This document shows positions 9,077 through 18,399 of a DNA stretch of 64,000 nt, piece by piece (within the stretch, counting starts at the first letter, position 1; every line of letters begins with the position of its first letter). The DNA is taken from NCBI RefSeq assembly GCF_000372845.1, contig NZ_KB889963.1, positions 1,993,923 through 2,057,922 of the forward strand, given 5' to 3'. The stretch comes from Methylocystis rosea SV97. Lineage in GTDB: Bacteria > Pseudomonadota > Alphaproteobacteria > Rhizobiales > Beijerinckiaceae. Made by a program: the position numbers and the translations under genes. Below the pieces are notes generated by a model. The model was not told where the DNA came from. It ran no database searches and worked only from the letters and a program-made list of their open reading frames with translations.

Positions 9077-9541
9077 TTGCCCAAGCGCCTGCTCATCGTC
9101 GCGCATGCGCCGTCGCGCAATACCGAGCGGCTGCGGGACGCGGTCGCGGCCGGCGCGCGCGCGCCCGAGATCGAGGGCGTCGAGGTCGAGACCCTCAGCC
9201 CTTTCGCGGCGACGCCCGAGCATGTTGTCGCCGCGCAGGCGGTCATTCTCGGAACCACCGAAAATCTCGGCTACATGAGCGGGGCGATAAAGGACTTCTT
9301 CGACCGTTGTTACTATCCCTTGTTGGAGCGCACGCAGGGCCTGCCTTACGCGCTCTACATTCGCGCCGGCCACGACGGAACAGGAACGCGGCGCGGCGTC
9401 GAGACGATCGTGACCGGCCTGCGCTGGCGCGCGGTTCGCGAGCCGCTCATTTGCCGGGGCGAATGGCGGGAAGACTTCGTCGATGAATGCCGCGAACTAG
9501 GGATGCTTGTCGCGGCAGGCCTCGACGTCGGGGCCATTTGA
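9077..9541 (+). CDS. Flavodoxin-fold NAD(P)H-dependent oxidoreductase-like protein
   Basis: A 154-residue protein with the flavodoxin fold: first strand PKRLLIVAHAPSRNTERL with an FMN phosphate-loop-like SRNTE, then VILGTTENLGYMSGAIKDFF (GTTENLGYMSG is the typical second flavin loop) and YALYIRAGHDGTGTRRGVE. It probably reduces a quinone, metal or other acceptor with FMN; the substrate is unknown. The only start consistent with the fold is TTG at 9077, nine bases after the small membrane protein, which suggests translational coupling. Confidence 0.75.
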   Translation: MPKRLLIVAHAPSRNTERLRDAVAAGARAPEIEGVEVETLSPFAATPEHVVAAQAVILGTTENLGYMSGAIKDFFDRCYYPLLERTQGLPYALYIRAGHDGTGTRRGVETIVTGLRWRAVREPLICRGEWREDFVDECRELGMLVAAGLDVGAI

Positions 9542-9611
9542 GCCGATCAAGCCATCGTCTATAGCAACCGCACGGGCCGCAGGCCGGCGCGACGATGGTC
9601 CGGCAGGGCGA

Positions 9612-10961
9612 ATGCAGCGAAGCGACGATTTTCTCGGCCATCCGCGTGGGCTCGGTTTTCTCTTCGCTTCCGAAATGTGGGAGCGGTTTTCCTATTACGG
9701 GATGCGGGCGCTTCTCGTCCTCTACATGGTCGACTATCTGCTGACGCCGGCGCGCATGGACGCGGCGCTCGGCCTAGACGCCTTGAAGCGCGGGCTCGAG
9801 ACGATTTCAGGTCCGCTCGGCCCGCAGCCTTTCGCCTCGCAAATCTACGGGCTCTACACCGGCCTCGTTTATCTCGCGCCGATTCTGGGCGGGGCGATCG
9901 CCGATCGTTGGTTAGGGCGCACGCGCACGATCGTCATCGGCGCAGCGTTGATGGCCATCGGCCATTTCATGATGGCGTATGATCGCCTGTTTCTGATCGC
10001 GCTGCTTTGCATCGCGCTGGGCTGCGGCGGCTTCAAGCCGAACATCTCCGTCCAGGTCGGGGAGCTTTATGCGCCGACGGACGTTCGTCGCGACCGCGCT
10101 TATTCGATTTTCTATGTCGGCATCAATATCGGCGCGTTCTTCGCGCCGCTGGTTTGCGGAACGGTCGGGGAGACGATCGGCTGGCATTATGGCTTCGCCT
10201 GCGCGGGCGTCGGCATGGCGATCGGCCTCGCGACGTATGTGATGGGTCTTCCGAGCCTGCCGCCCGAGCCGATGCGCGGCCAATGGCGCGCCCCGACGGC
10301 GCAGGCGCGCGCGCAGTTTCGCCGGTCATTCACCATCCTGATGCTGCTTTTTGCGCCTTCTGCGCTGTTCTGGGCCGCCTTCGAGCAGCAGGGCAACACG
10401 ATCGCGCTTTGGGCGGCGCAGTCCACCGACCGCAGCGTCAATGTTTTCGGATGGCGCGCCGAAATTCCGGTGACTTGGTTTCAGGCTTTCAATCCGCTGA
10501 TGATCTTTCTCTTCACGCCGCCGCTCGTCTCCTTTTGGAGCCGGCTTTCTCGGGCTGGGCGCGAGCCCTCGACGATCAGTAAAATGTCGCTTGGCTGTCT
10601 CGGCGTCGCTGTGAGCTACGGCGTCATGGCGCTTGCGGCCTGGACGAGCGACGGCGGCGCAGCGAGCTGGCTTTGGCTGCTCGCCTTTTTTGCCGTCATC
10701 ACCGTCTCGGAACTGCATTTCTCGCCGATCGCCCTCTCGCTCGTGTCGCATGTCGCGCCTGAAGGATCGCGCTCGGCGCTGATGGGCGTGTGGTTCACGT
10801 CGATGTTTCTCGGCAATCTCCTGGCGGGATGGCTCGGCAGTTTGTGGTCGAGCGTCGCCAACGTGTATTTCTTCCTGCTCATGGGGGCGCTCGGCGTCGT
10901 CGGCGCGCTGATCGTCGAGGCTGCGCGGCGACCGCTTGGCGGCCTCCTGTCTTCCCGCTAG
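9612..10961 (+). CDS. POT/PTR2 family proton-coupled peptide transporter
   Basis: A 449-residue major facilitator protein. The N-terminal FASEMWERFSYYGMRALLVLYM carries the ExxERFxYYG motif of proton-coupled oligopeptide transporters, and IALGCGGFKPNISVQVGELY is the second PTR2 signature. About 12-14 hydrophobic segments follow. It is expected to import di- and tripeptides into the cytoplasm. ATG at 9612 was chosen because the in-frame sequence before it is not hydrophobic or conserved. The gene is followed closely by an MHS-family transporter. Confidence 0.9.
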   Translation: MQRSDDFLGHPRGLGFLFASEMWERFSYYGMRALLVLYMVDYLLTPARMDAALGLDALKRGLETISGPLGPQPFASQIYGLYTGLVYLAPILGGAIADRWLGRTRTIVIGAALMAIGHFMMAYDRLFLIALLCIALGCGGFKPNISVQVGELYAPTDVRRDRAYSIFYVGINIGAFFAPLVCGTVGETIGWHYGFACAGVGMAIGLATYVMGLPSLPPEPMRGQWRAPTAQARAQFRRSFTILMLLFAPSALFWAAFEQQGNTIALWAAQSTDRSVNVFGWRAEIPVTWFQAFNPLMIFLFTPPLVSFWSRLSRAGREPSTISKMSLGCLGVAVSYGVMALAAWTSDGGAASWLWLLAFFAVITVSELHFSPIALSLVSHVAPEGSRSALMGVWFTSMFLGNLLAGWLGSLWSSVANVYFFLLMGALGVVGALIVEAARRPLGGLLSSR

Positions 10962-11019
10962 AGCAGGTTCGCGACTGCGAAGGCGAAGAATCCACGCGCG
11001 CGGACAATCGAGAATTTGC

Positions 11020-12315
11020 ATGCATGTGCGCCAAAACTTCCCCCAAGTGAGAGCGCCAGCGCCCAAGCAGATCGCGGCCGCCGTGATTGGGAATGCGCTG
11101 GAATGGTATGATTTCGTCGTCTACGGCTTTTTTGCTTCAGTTCTGGCGCAGGCGTTTTTTCCAAGCCGAGATGAAACAGCCTCGCTCTTGCTGGCGCTCG
11201 CGACCTTTGGCGCGGGCTTCTGCACGCGCCCGCTCGGCGGCCTCTTCTTCGGATTTTACGCGGATCGGAAAGGGCGAAAGGCGGCGCTGCAACTCATCAT
11301 GTTCATGATGACCGTCGCGATCGCCGTCATCGCCTTCGCCCCGACCTATGCGACGATCGGCCTCTTCGCGCCCATGCTCATCGTGATCGGCCGGTTGCTG
11401 CAGGGCTTTGCGACCGGCGGAGAATTCGCCAGTTCGACCGCGTTTCTGATCGAAGTCGCGCCCGCCGGTCGGCGCGGAGTCTATGGCTCTCTGCAGATGG
11501 TGGGGCAGGGCCTGTCGATCCTGCTTGGGACGCTTGCCGGCATGGTCGTCGCGGGCGTATTTTCGGTCGAAGCGCTGCACGACTGGGCCTGGCGACTGCC
11601 CTTTTTCGCCGGCCTGCTGATCGGCCCAGTCGGCCTCTATGTCAGACGTCATCTCGACGAAACGCCAGCCTTCAAGGCGTCGTCGCAGGAAGAAGGCGTC
11701 GCGCGCGCGTTTCTCGACCTCGTTCGGCGGCGGGGCGATCGACTTCTCGCCTGTTTCGCCGCCACGATCGGCGCGACGATCTCCTTTTACGTGATCCTCG
11801 TCTATATGCCGACCTACGGAAAGACGGAGATGGGACTGAGCCTCGCACAGTCCTTTATCGCCCAGGCGCCGGGTCTTCTGTTGCTCATCGTGCTGACCCC
11901 GCTCATCGGCGCGCTCTCCGACGCCATCGGCAGGCGTCCCTTGCTGCTGGCGTCGTATGGGATGCTTCTCCTTTGCGTCTATCCGCTGTTCGTCTGGCTG
12001 CAGGCCGAGCGCACGCTGTTGGCGCTGACAGTGGCGCAGACGGCCTTCTGCGTCATTCTCTCGGGCCTCTTTGGCGCGCTCTCGACGGCGCTCGCCGAGC
12101 AGTTTCCGACGCATGTCCGCACGGTGGGGCTCGCAATCGCCTATAATGTCGCGGTGATGATCTTCGGCGGCTTCGCGCCCTTCATCGTCGCCTGGCTGAT
12201 CGACTATCTCGCCACGCCGATCGCGCCGGCCTTCTATCTGATCTTCGGGGCGGTCGTCGGACTGATGGGCGTCGCGGGTCTACACGAGCGGCGACATGAG
12301 CCGGGACTCGAATAG
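11020..12315 (+). CDS. MFS transporter, metabolite:H+ symporter (MHS) family
   Basis: A 431-residue major facilitator. GNALEWYDFVVYGFFASVLA is the MHS hallmark, as in ProP, KgtP and citrate carriers. GGLFFGFYADRKGRKAAL is the loop 2-3 motif, and GRLLQGFATGGEFASSTAFL the conserved central segment. Likely substrates are organic acids, betaine or proline; sequence alone does not decide. ATG at 11020 gives a normal N-terminus; earlier in-frame codons overlap the previous gene. It lies 58 bases after the peptide transporter and could share its transcript. Confidence 0.85.
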   Translation: MHVRQNFPQVRAPAPKQIAAAVIGNALEWYDFVVYGFFASVLAQAFFPSRDETASLLLALATFGAGFCTRPLGGLFFGFYADRKGRKAALQLIMFMMTVAIAVIAFAPTYATIGLFAPMLIVIGRLLQGFATGGEFASSTAFLIEVAPAGRRGVYGSLQMVGQGLSILLGTLAGMVVAGVFSVEALHDWAWRLPFFAGLLIGPVGLYVRRHLDETPAFKASSQEEGVARAFLDLVRRRGDRLLACFAATIGATISFYVILVYMPTYGKTEMGLSLAQSFIAQAPGLLLLIVLTPLIGALSDAIGRRPLLLASYGMLLLCVYPLFVWLQAERTLLALTVAQTAFCVILSGLFGALSTALAEQFPTHVRTVGLAIAYNVAVMIFGGFAPFIVAWLIDYLATPIAPAFYLIFGAVVGLMGVAGLHERRHEPGLE

Positions 12316-12350
12316 GCCCGGACCCGGGCGTCATGCGAGCGGAGGATTTG

Positions 12351-12701
12351 ATGAAAAAAATTGCTGTTTGGATCGCGTCTTTCATCATGACGCAGCAGTT
12401 CTTGATTGCGGAGGCGCTCGCCAGACCCGCGAGATGCGTCGTCAATGGCGCCGGCGCGGCGCCATATAACGGGAAATGCGAGTTTTCGCCTGAAACCGGC
12501 GGCAGTTTTTCGATCACGCCAGTTGGAAAAAGCGCATTCGACGGCGCGACCGTGATCAGCGTCTCCGTCACATTGCCAGGAGTGGCGGAAGTGAGAGGAC
12601 TGACCCGCGACGGGATCAACTCCCGCTGGGGAGAAGCGAAGCGCTCTAAGGAGGACCCCGCCTGCTGGATCGGAAGCGACTTCAAGATCTGCGTCTACTG
12701 A
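12351..12701 (+). CDS. Exported hypothetical protein
   Basis: A 116-residue protein with a signal peptide (MKKIAVWIASFIMTQQFLIA, then a cleavage site near ALA). The mature part has cysteines at RCVVNG, KCEF, ACWIG and KICVY, suggesting two disulfides in the periplasm. GGAGGATTTG precedes the ATG and gives a fair ribosome-binding site. The family is not recognised. It ends ten bases before a hairpin shared with the convergent rpsI. Confidence 0.6.
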   Translation: MKKIAVWIASFIMTQQFLIAEALARPARCVVNGAGAAPYNGKCEFSPETGGSFSITPVGKSAFDGATVISVSVTLPGVAEVRGLTRDGINSRWGEAKRSKEDPACWIGSDFKICVY

Positions 12702-12710
12702 CCAAAACAA

Positions 12711-12732
12711 AAGCGGCGCCGAAGCGCCGCTT
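12711..12732 (-). terminator. Intrinsic terminator after rplM-rpsI
   Basis: AAGCGGCG (12711-12718) pairs with CGCCGCTT (12725-12732) around a six-base loop. On the minus strand the stem is followed by TTTGTTTTGG, giving a good rho-independent terminator for rpsI. It also lies just after the convergent exported-protein gene, although the T tract on the plus strand is poor. Confidence 0.75.
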
Positions 12733-12762
12733 TGCAAATGCTTGCCTTGAAGATCGCGAAGC

Positions 12763-13242
12763 TTAGCGCTTCGAGAACTGGAAGCTGCGGCGGGCTTTCC
12801 GCTTGCCGTATTTCTTGCGCTCGACGACGCGGGAATCTCGCGTCAGGAAGCCTTCCTTCTTGAGCGCGGGACGCAGGTCCGGCTCGTAAGCGGTCAGCGC
12901 CTTGGCGAGGCCGTGGCGCACCGCGCCGGCCTGACCCGAAAGTCCGCCGCCGGCGACCGTAACGACGATGTCATACTGACCCGCGCGCTTGGTGACGCCG
13001 AACGGCTGAGCCAGAATCATGCGCAGCACCGGACGGGCGAAATAGACTTCGACGTCGCGGCCGTTAACGGTGATCTTGCCGGGACCCGGCTTGATCCAGA
13101 CGCGGGCGACGGCGTTTTTGCGCTTGCCGGTCGCATAGGCGCGGCCCTGCTTGTCGAGCTTTTGCACATAGCGCGGCGACTCGGGCGCCGTGGCGACGCT
13201 TCCCTGAAGGTCGGAAAGCGAGGAAAGAGTGGACTCGGCCAT
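12763..13242 (-). CDS. rpsI: 30S ribosomal protein S9
   Basis: A 159-residue S9 with the alphaproteobacterial N-terminal extension (about 30 residues) before [39 protein letters not shown] and the invariant C-terminus [11 protein letters not shown], which contacts P-site tRNA, are intact. It follows rplM with only two bases between stop and start, forming the universal rplM-rpsI operon. Confidence 0.98.
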   Translation of the reverse strand: MAESTLSSLSDLQGSVATAPESPRYVQKLDKQGRAYATGKRKNAVARVWIKPGPGKITVNGRDVEVYFARPVLRMILAQPFGVTKRAGQYDIVVTVAGGGLSGQAGAVRHGLAKALTAYEPDLRPALKKEGFLTRDSRVVERKKYGKRKARRSFQFSKR

Positions 13243-13244
13243 GA

Positions 13245-13715
13245 TCAGGCGCTCCGGCTATTCTTGACGTTCAGGGCGGCGATGTCGAGCGTCTGTGGGC
13301 TCTGCGCCTCGTGCGGATGTTCCGCGCCCTTATAGACGCGCAGATTGCCGAACTGCTTGCGGCCCAAGGGGCCTCGCGGCAGCATGCGCTGCACGGCCTT
13401 CTCCAGGACTCGCTCCGGGAAGCGCCCGTCGAGAAGGAACTTCGCCGAGCGTTCCTTGATGCCGCCGGGGAAACCCGTGTGGTGGTGATAGACCTTCTGG
13501 TCGCGCTTGCGGCCGGTCAGGACCACCTTTTCGGCGTTGATGACGATGATGTTGTCGCCGTCATCCATATGCGGCGTGAACGTCGCCTTGTGCTTGCCGC
13601 GAAGACGCAGCGCGATGATGGAGGCGACGCGGCCGACGATGAGCCCGGAGGCGTCGATCAGCACCCACTTCTTTTCGATGTCGGCGGGAGTCGCCGAATA
13701 GGTCTTGCCAAACAT
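13245..13715 (-). CDS. rplM: 50S ribosomal protein L13
   Basis: A 156-residue L13 with start [60 protein letters not shown] and [23 protein letters not shown] at 13715 is preferred because a longer in-frame reading would place the start inside the promoter. It is the first gene of the rplM-rpsI operon. Confidence 0.98.
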   Translation of the reverse strand: MFGKTYSATPADIEKKWVLIDASGLIVGRVASIIALRLRGKHKATFTPHMDDGDNIIVINAEKVVLTGRKRDQKVYHHHTGFPGGIKERSAKFLLDGRFPERVLEKAVQRMLPRGPLGRKQFGNLRVYKGAEHPHEAQSPQTLDIAALNVKNSRSA

Positions 13716-13755
13716 GGGATGGGAATTCCGTGTGAACGGTGTGTTCGGAGGCCGT

Positions 13756-13784
13756 TGGATAGGGGATGGGCGAGGGGAGGTCAA
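13756..13784 (-). promoter_or_regulatory. Promoter of rplM-rpsI
   Basis: On the minus strand TTGACC (13779-13784) and TATCCA (13756-13761) are separated by exactly 17 bases, close to the housekeeping sigma consensus with the CTATCC-like -10 common in Alphaproteobacteria. The predicted transcription start is about 35 bases before the rplM ATG. Confidence 0.7.
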
Positions 13785-14115
13785 GCGGTTTGTGCGCCGA
13801 CGAGCTTCCGGGAATCTATAAAAACTCGTATGTAGCGCGTGGTGGTAAAATAATACCGTATACGTGCGTTCGCGGCGCAGGCTTCACGTTCGACTTACTA
13901 AAAGAGCTAGGAAGGGCTTTATCAAAAACAGATTGCCGAGCGCACGGGCGTAGAAATCTAGGCAAATTCAACTACCATCCGTCATGGCTAGGCTAGTCCC
14001 GCCTCCCTTTGGGAGACCTCTATGAGGGACCCGCATAAGCTCCACGGCGTGGATGGCCGGGACAAGCCCGGCCATGACGCGGTTTCAAGCCGCCGCCTTT
14101 CTTGAAGCCCTCTCG
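13785..14115. other. Gene-free interval between rplM promoter and amtB1
   Basis: This 330-base stretch is AT-richer than its surroundings (for example TAAAATAATACCG near 13850). A plus-strand frame at 13766-13996 runs through it, but its product has low complexity, no recognisable motif and would begin in the rplM promoter, so I do not call it a gene. The only structured part is the palindrome at 14053-14075. Confidence 0.6.
14053..14075. repeat. REP-like palindrome common in Rhizobiales
   Basis: ATGGCCGGG (14053-14061) and CCCGGCCAT (14067-14075) form a perfect 9-bp inverted repeat around ACAAG. The extended sequence GGCGTGGATGGCCGGGACAA resembles a dispersed repeat I know from many Rhizobiales genomes. 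It lies 40 bases beyond the amtB1 stop on the minus strand and could also end that transcript. Confidence 0.65.
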
Positions 14116-15483
14116 CTACTGATGCAGCGCTTCGCCGTGCAGCGCGATGTCGAGGCCCTCGCGTTCGTCGTCGTACGTCACGCGAAGCGGCGTGATCATC
14201 GAGACAATTTTCAGCGTCGCCATAGTGCCGATCACGCCCCAGACGATCGTGACGAGGACGCCGATCGCCTGCACGTAAAGCTGATGCGGATCGCCTTCCA
14301 ACAGACCCGCGACGCCCGGATCGCCTTCCGAAGCCGTGATTGCGCGCGTGGCGAAGACTCCGGCGAGCAGCGTGCCCATAATGCCGCCGACGCCATGCAC
14401 GCCGAAAACGTCGAGCGTGTCGTCGTAACGGAATTTATATTTGGCGACGGTGCAGAACCAGTAGCAGACGCCGCCGGCGATCATCCCGATGACGACGCCG
14501 TGCCAAGGCAGGACATAGCCCGAGGCCGGCGTGATCGTGCCCAGGCCGGCGACGGCGCCCGAGATGACGCCGAGCACCGACGGTTTGCCGCGCTGAAACC
14601 ATTCCAGGCCGCTCCACACCAGCGCGCCGGCGCAGGCGGCAAGATGCGTCGCCACAATCGCGAAGACCGCGCGGGAATTGGCGGCGAGCGCCGAGCCGCC
14701 GTTGAAGCCGAACCAGCCGACCCAGAGCAGTCCGGTTCCGACGACAGCGAGTGAGAGATCGAAGGGCGAGAGATTTTCGCGCCCGAATCCGACGCGGCTT
14801 CCGAGCACGAGCGCGCAGACGAGGCCGGCGATTCCGGCATTGATATGCACGACGGTGCCGCCGGCGAAATCGAGGAGGCCCATCTTCTGCAAAAATCCGC
14901 CGCCCCAGACCCAATGCGCGGAAGGCACATAGACGATGAACAGCCACAGCGCGCAAAACAGCATGAAGGCGGAGAACTTCATGCGTTCGGCGACCGAGCC
15001 GGCGACCAGCGCGCAGGTGATCACCGCGAAGGTCATCTGATAGAGCATGAACAGGATTTCGGGGATCGTCTTGGCGAATGGGCTCACCGTGTCGATCCCG
15101 ATCCCCGCGAGAAGCGACCGCGACGCGTCGCCGATAAAAGCGCCCTCGCCGCTGAAGGCGAGGCTGTAGGCGACGCCGATCCACAGCAATGAGACGAGGG
15201 CGGTGGCGATGAGGCTCTGCGCCATTGTGGCGAGAACATTCTTCTTGCGCACCATGCCGCTGTAAAAGAGCGCGAGCCCCGGCAGCGTCATCATCAGCAC
15301 CAGCGCGGTGGCGGCGATCATGAAGGCGGTGTCGGCGCCGTCGATCTTGCCCCCGCCGTCCTGCGCGAGAGCCGGGCCGGCCACAAGGGTTGCGCCGAGC
15401 GCCGCGCCAAAACGATCCCACCGGACTCGCGGAATCCTCGCGCCGACGAATGTTATAGCCGCGCGCGCAAACGAGCTCTGCAT
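14116..15483 (-). CDS. amtB: Ammonium transporter AmtB (copy 1)
   Basis: A 455-residue ammonium channel. A long signal-like N-terminus ends at PALAQ, followed by 11 predicted membrane segments. Recognisable Amt blocks include LPGLALFYSGMVRKKN, FAGGTVVHINAGIAGLVCAL, GWFGFNGGSALAAN and DVFGVHGVGGIMGTLLAGVF, whose histidine is one of the pore twin histidines. The cytosolic tail ends REGLDIALHGEALHQ. The ATG at 15483 gives a leader and family length. It follows glnK1 by 31 bases, so GlnK can gate the channel by binding its cytoplasmic face. Identity differs visibly from copy 2 at 28.5 kb. Confidence 0.95.
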   Translation of the reverse strand: MQSSFARAAITFVGARIPRVRWDRFGAALGATLVAGPALAQDGGGKIDGADTAFMIAATALVLMMTLPGLALFYSGMVRKKNVLATMAQSLIATALVSLLWIGVAYSLAFSGEGAFIGDASRSLLAGIGIDTVSPFAKTIPEILFMLYQMTFAVITCALVAGSVAERMKFSAFMLFCALWLFIVYVPSAHWVWGGGFLQKMGLLDFAGGTVVHINAGIAGLVCALVLGSRVGFGRENLSPFDLSLAVVGTGLLWVGWFGFNGGSALAANSRAVFAIVATHLAACAGALVWSGLEWFQRGKPSVLGVISGAVAGLGTITPASGYVLPWHGVVIGMIAGGVCYWFCTVAKYKFRYDDTLDVFGVHGVGGIMGTLLAGVFATRAITASEGDPGVAGLLEGDPHQLYVQAIGVLVTIVWGVIGTMATLKIVSMITPLRVTYDDEREGLDIALHGEALHQ

Positions 15484-15514
15484 CGTGAATCCTGATTGAT
15501 GATTGGGAAGGCGC

Positions 15515-15895
<381 letters not shown>

Positions 15896-15897
15896 TC

Positions 15898-15913
15898 AGC
15901 AATTGGCATGCCA
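15898..15913 (-). promoter_or_regulatory. Sigma54 (-24/-12) promoter candidate for glnK1-amtB1
   Basis: The minus strand reads TGGCATGCCAATTGCT, which matches the RpoN consensus TGGCACG-N4-TTGCW at every position but one. It lies about 45 bases upstream of the glnK1 ATG, an appropriate distance. NtrC control of glnK-amtB is established in Proteobacteria; a convincing NtrC site was not found, although imperfect inverted repeats occur near 15918-15942. Confidence 0.75.
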
Positions 15914-16150
15914 TTATGCGCATAAAATAATCGTTTTGCATCCTGGCGTCGAGTTCAAGTCTGGCCAGTCGTGAGGCGCCAGGCGGCTAAGTTTTATACA
16001 CTATGCGTACATTGTCAGCTGGTGTGGGCGCGGCTCGCCGACTTCGCCCGCCACGCCGCTTGAGGTGAGCGATCTTTCGCTTTTGTGTGATGCGGGCGCC
16101 CGGTAGAGGTAGAAGCCGATCGTCGGGAGCGCAGAAAGCGGCGGAAGCGG

Positions 16151-17539
16151 ATGAAGCTTGAAGACTGGTCGCCCGAGGCGACCGCCATCGATTTCGTTAA
16201 TAAGGAAGACTGGCCCGAACGCCGCGCGAAGCTTCCTGAGCCTACAGCGCGTCTCGCGGAGCTTTCGGGCTTTGAGGCGAAGCCCGGCTCGCTTCTTTTC
16301 GCGCCGGACGCCGACGGCGCGCCGCGGGTCTATTTCGGCGCGGAGGGCAGGGCGCCAAAGGCGCGCGATCCGTTCTTTGCCGGAAAGCTCGCGACTGCGC
16401 TGCCCAAGGGGCTCTACCGGTTTGGCGATGGCGTCGACGCGCCGGCGCAGGCGGCGCTGGCGTTCCTTCTGTCGACCTATTCCTTCACGTGCTACAAGGC
16501 CCCAAAGAGGGAAGCCCCGCGTCTGTGCGCGCCGCAAGGCGTCGACCGCGCGCGCATCGAGCGCATCGCCGGCGCCGTCGGCCTCGGGCGCGATCTCGTC
16601 AACACCCCGACCAATGACATGGGGCCGGAGGCGCTCGCCGAAGCGGCGCTCGCTCTCGGCGCGAAGCATGGCGCCAAGACTCGCGTCATTGTCGGCGACG
16701 CGTTGCTTGCCGAAAACTTCCCCTTGATTCACGCCGTCGGGCGCGCAGCCGCTCAGGCGCCGAGGCTCGTCGAATTCGAGCACGGCCCGGACGACGGTCT
16801 GCGCGTTACGCTCGTCGGCAAAGGCGTTTGTTTCGATACCGGCGGTCTCGACATCAAGCCTTCGAGCGCGATGGCGCTGATGAAGAAGGACATGGGCGGC
16901 GCCGCGACAACCCTCTCGCTTGCGGCGATGCTGCTTGAGGGGAATGCGCCGGTCCGTTTGCGCGTGCTGCTTCCGATCGTCGAGAATTCGATTTCGGCGT
17001 CGGCGTTTCGAACCAGCGACATTTACCGCAGCCGCAAAGGGCTGAGCGTCGAAATCGGCAATACCGACGCCGAGGGCAGACTCATTCTCGCCGATGCGCT
17101 CGCCTATGCGAGCGAAACGCCGCCTGATCTGCTGTTCGATTTCGCGACGCTGACAGGCGCCGCGCGCGTCGCGCTCGGTCCGGAGATTCCGCCGTTCTAT
17201 ACCGGCGATGACGCGCTTGCCCAAGAGATCGCGCGGCAGGCCGGCGCCGTAAACGATCCGGTGTGGCGGATGCCTCTATGGGACAGTTACGACAGCGGTC
17301 TCGACGGCAAGATCTCGGATCTGGTCAATGTCACGAGCGGCCCCTTCGCCGGATCGATCACCGCCGCGCTGTTTCTGAGGCGCTTCGTGGCGGATCCCAA
17401 GCGCTGGGCGCATTTCGATGTTTATTGCTGGAATCCGTCGACGAAACCCGGCCGCCCGGAAGGCGGCGAGGTGCAGGCGGCGCGTTTGCTTTATGAATTG
17501 ATCGAGGCCCGCGCCGAGCAGAGGAACGCGAAGCCGTGA
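16151..17539 (+). CDS. Leucyl aminopeptidase family protein (peptidase M17)
   Basis: A 462-residue M17 metallo-aminopeptidase. Metal-binding and catalytic blocks are present: VGKGVCFDTGGLDIKPSSAM, KKDMGGAATTLSLAAMLLEG and the family signature NTDAEGRLILADAL near residue 305. It should release N-terminal amino acids from peptides in the cytosol as a hexamer. The N-terminal domain is more variable and starts MKLEDWSPEATAIDFVNKED. It overlaps the next gene by four bases (GTGA) and heads a three-gene run with NlpC/P60 and MaoC proteins, linking it to recycling of cell-wall or imported peptides. Confidence 0.92.
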   Translation: MKLEDWSPEATAIDFVNKEDWPERRAKLPEPTARLAELSGFEAKPGSLLFAPDADGAPRVYFGAEGRAPKARDPFFAGKLATALPKGLYRFGDGVDAPAQAALAFLLSTYSFTCYKAPKREAPRLCAPQGVDRARIERIAGAVGLGRDLVNTPTNDMGPEALAEAALALGAKHGAKTRVIVGDALLAENFPLIHAVGRAAAQAPRLVEFEHGPDDGLRVTLVGKGVCFDTGGLDIKPSSAMALMKKDMGGAATTLSLAAMLLEGNAPVRLRVLLPIVENSISASAFRTSDIYRSRKGLSVEIGNTDAEGRLILADALAYASETPPDLLFDFATLTGAARVALGPEIPPFYTGDDALAQEIARQAGAVNDPVWRMPLWDSYDSGLDGKISDLVNVTSGPFAGSITAALFLRRFVADPKRWAHFDVYCWNPSTKPGRPEGGEVQAARLLYELIEARAEQRNAKP

Positions 17540-18399
17540 GCGAAGATTTCGATCGGCGGCTGACGCCCGCGCGCCCAGAAGTCGCGGCCGCCTATCTCAA
17601 GGGACGCGTGAGCGCGGAGCGCTATGTCGAAGGCGTCGCGATGGAGGTCAGAGACTGCGTCGTCGACCTTCGGCGTGAACCACGTCCCGACGCCGCCGTC
17701 GACACTCAGGCGATCTATGGCGAGCGCGTCACCGTTTACGATGAGGAGGAAGGTTGGGCGTGGGCGCAGCTTGCGCGCGACGATTATGTCGGCTGGATCG
17801 CGGCGAATACGCTATGGCGCGAATTGAGCGCGCCGACGCATCGAATCTGCGTTCCACGGACCTTCATTTATCCGGGTCCGAACATCAAATTGCCGCCGCT
17901 CAACGCGCTGCCGCTCGGCGCCGAAGTCGCCATCGCTGAGGAGCGCGGCGGCTTTGGCGTGACGCCGGAACTCGGATTCATCTATCGCAAACATCTCGCG
18001 CCACGCGAGGCGCAGGCGCCAGATTTCGTAGCGGTCGCCGAGACGCTTCTAGGCGCGCCCTATCTCTGGGGCGGCAAGTCTTGGATGGGCGTTGATTGCT
18101 CCGGACTGGTGCAAATTTCCCTGCTGATGGCGGGGGTGAAAGCGCCGCGCGACACCGATATGCAGGAAGCTGCGCTCGGCGCGCGGCTCGATCCCGGCGC
18201 CCCGCTACTGCGCGGCGACATCGTCTTTTGGAAGGGGCATGTCGGCGTCATGCGCGACGCCGCGACGCTGCTTCACGCCAACGCCACGCATATGCAAGTC
18301 ACCAGCGAGCCGCTCGACGTCGTGCGCGCGCGCAACGAAGCGGCGGGGGCTGGACCGGTCACGAGCGTGAAGCGCCTGGCGAAAGACGTTTCGGCATGA
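17536..18399 (+). CDS. SH3 domain and NlpC/P60 cell-wall peptidase
   Basis: A 287-residue protein with a GTG start overlapping the aminopeptidase stop. Residues about 35-155 form two SH3-like repeats (YGERVTVYDEEEGWAWAQL; LPLGAEVAIAEERGGFGVTP). The C-terminal NlpC/P60 domain has Cys188 in WMGVDCSGLVQ, His235 in FWKGHVGVM and His247 in LLHANATHM, the catalytic triad. No signal peptide is visible, as in the DipM/YkfC-like cytosolic or exported forms. It likely cuts gamma-D-glutamyl-diaminopimelate bonds in muropeptides, consistent with the upstream aminopeptidase. Confidence 0.9.
   Translation: MSEDFDRRLTPARPEVAAAYLKGRVSAERYVEGVAMEVRDCVVDLRREPRPDAAVDTQAIYGERVTVYDEEEGWAWAQLARDDYVGWIAANTLWRELSAPTHRICVPRTFIYPGPNIKLPPLNALPLGAEVAIAEERGGFGVTPELGFIYRKHLAPREAQAPDFVAVAETLLGAPYLWGGKSWMGVDCSGLVQISLLMAGVKAPRDTDMQEAALGARLDPGAPLLRGDIVFWKGHVGVMRDAATLLHANATHMQVTSEPLDVVRARNEAAGAGPVTSVKRLAKDVSA

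Noticed and set aside
13766-13996. A 76-codon plus-strand frame in the rplM-amtB1 interval
   Set aside because: It begins inside the rplM promoter, has no ribosome-binding site and no recognisable motif.
15914-15945. NtrC enhancer sites upstream of glnK1
   Set aside because: The GCATAAAA/TTTTGC inverted repeat has the wrong spacing and lacks the GCAC/GTGC half-sites.
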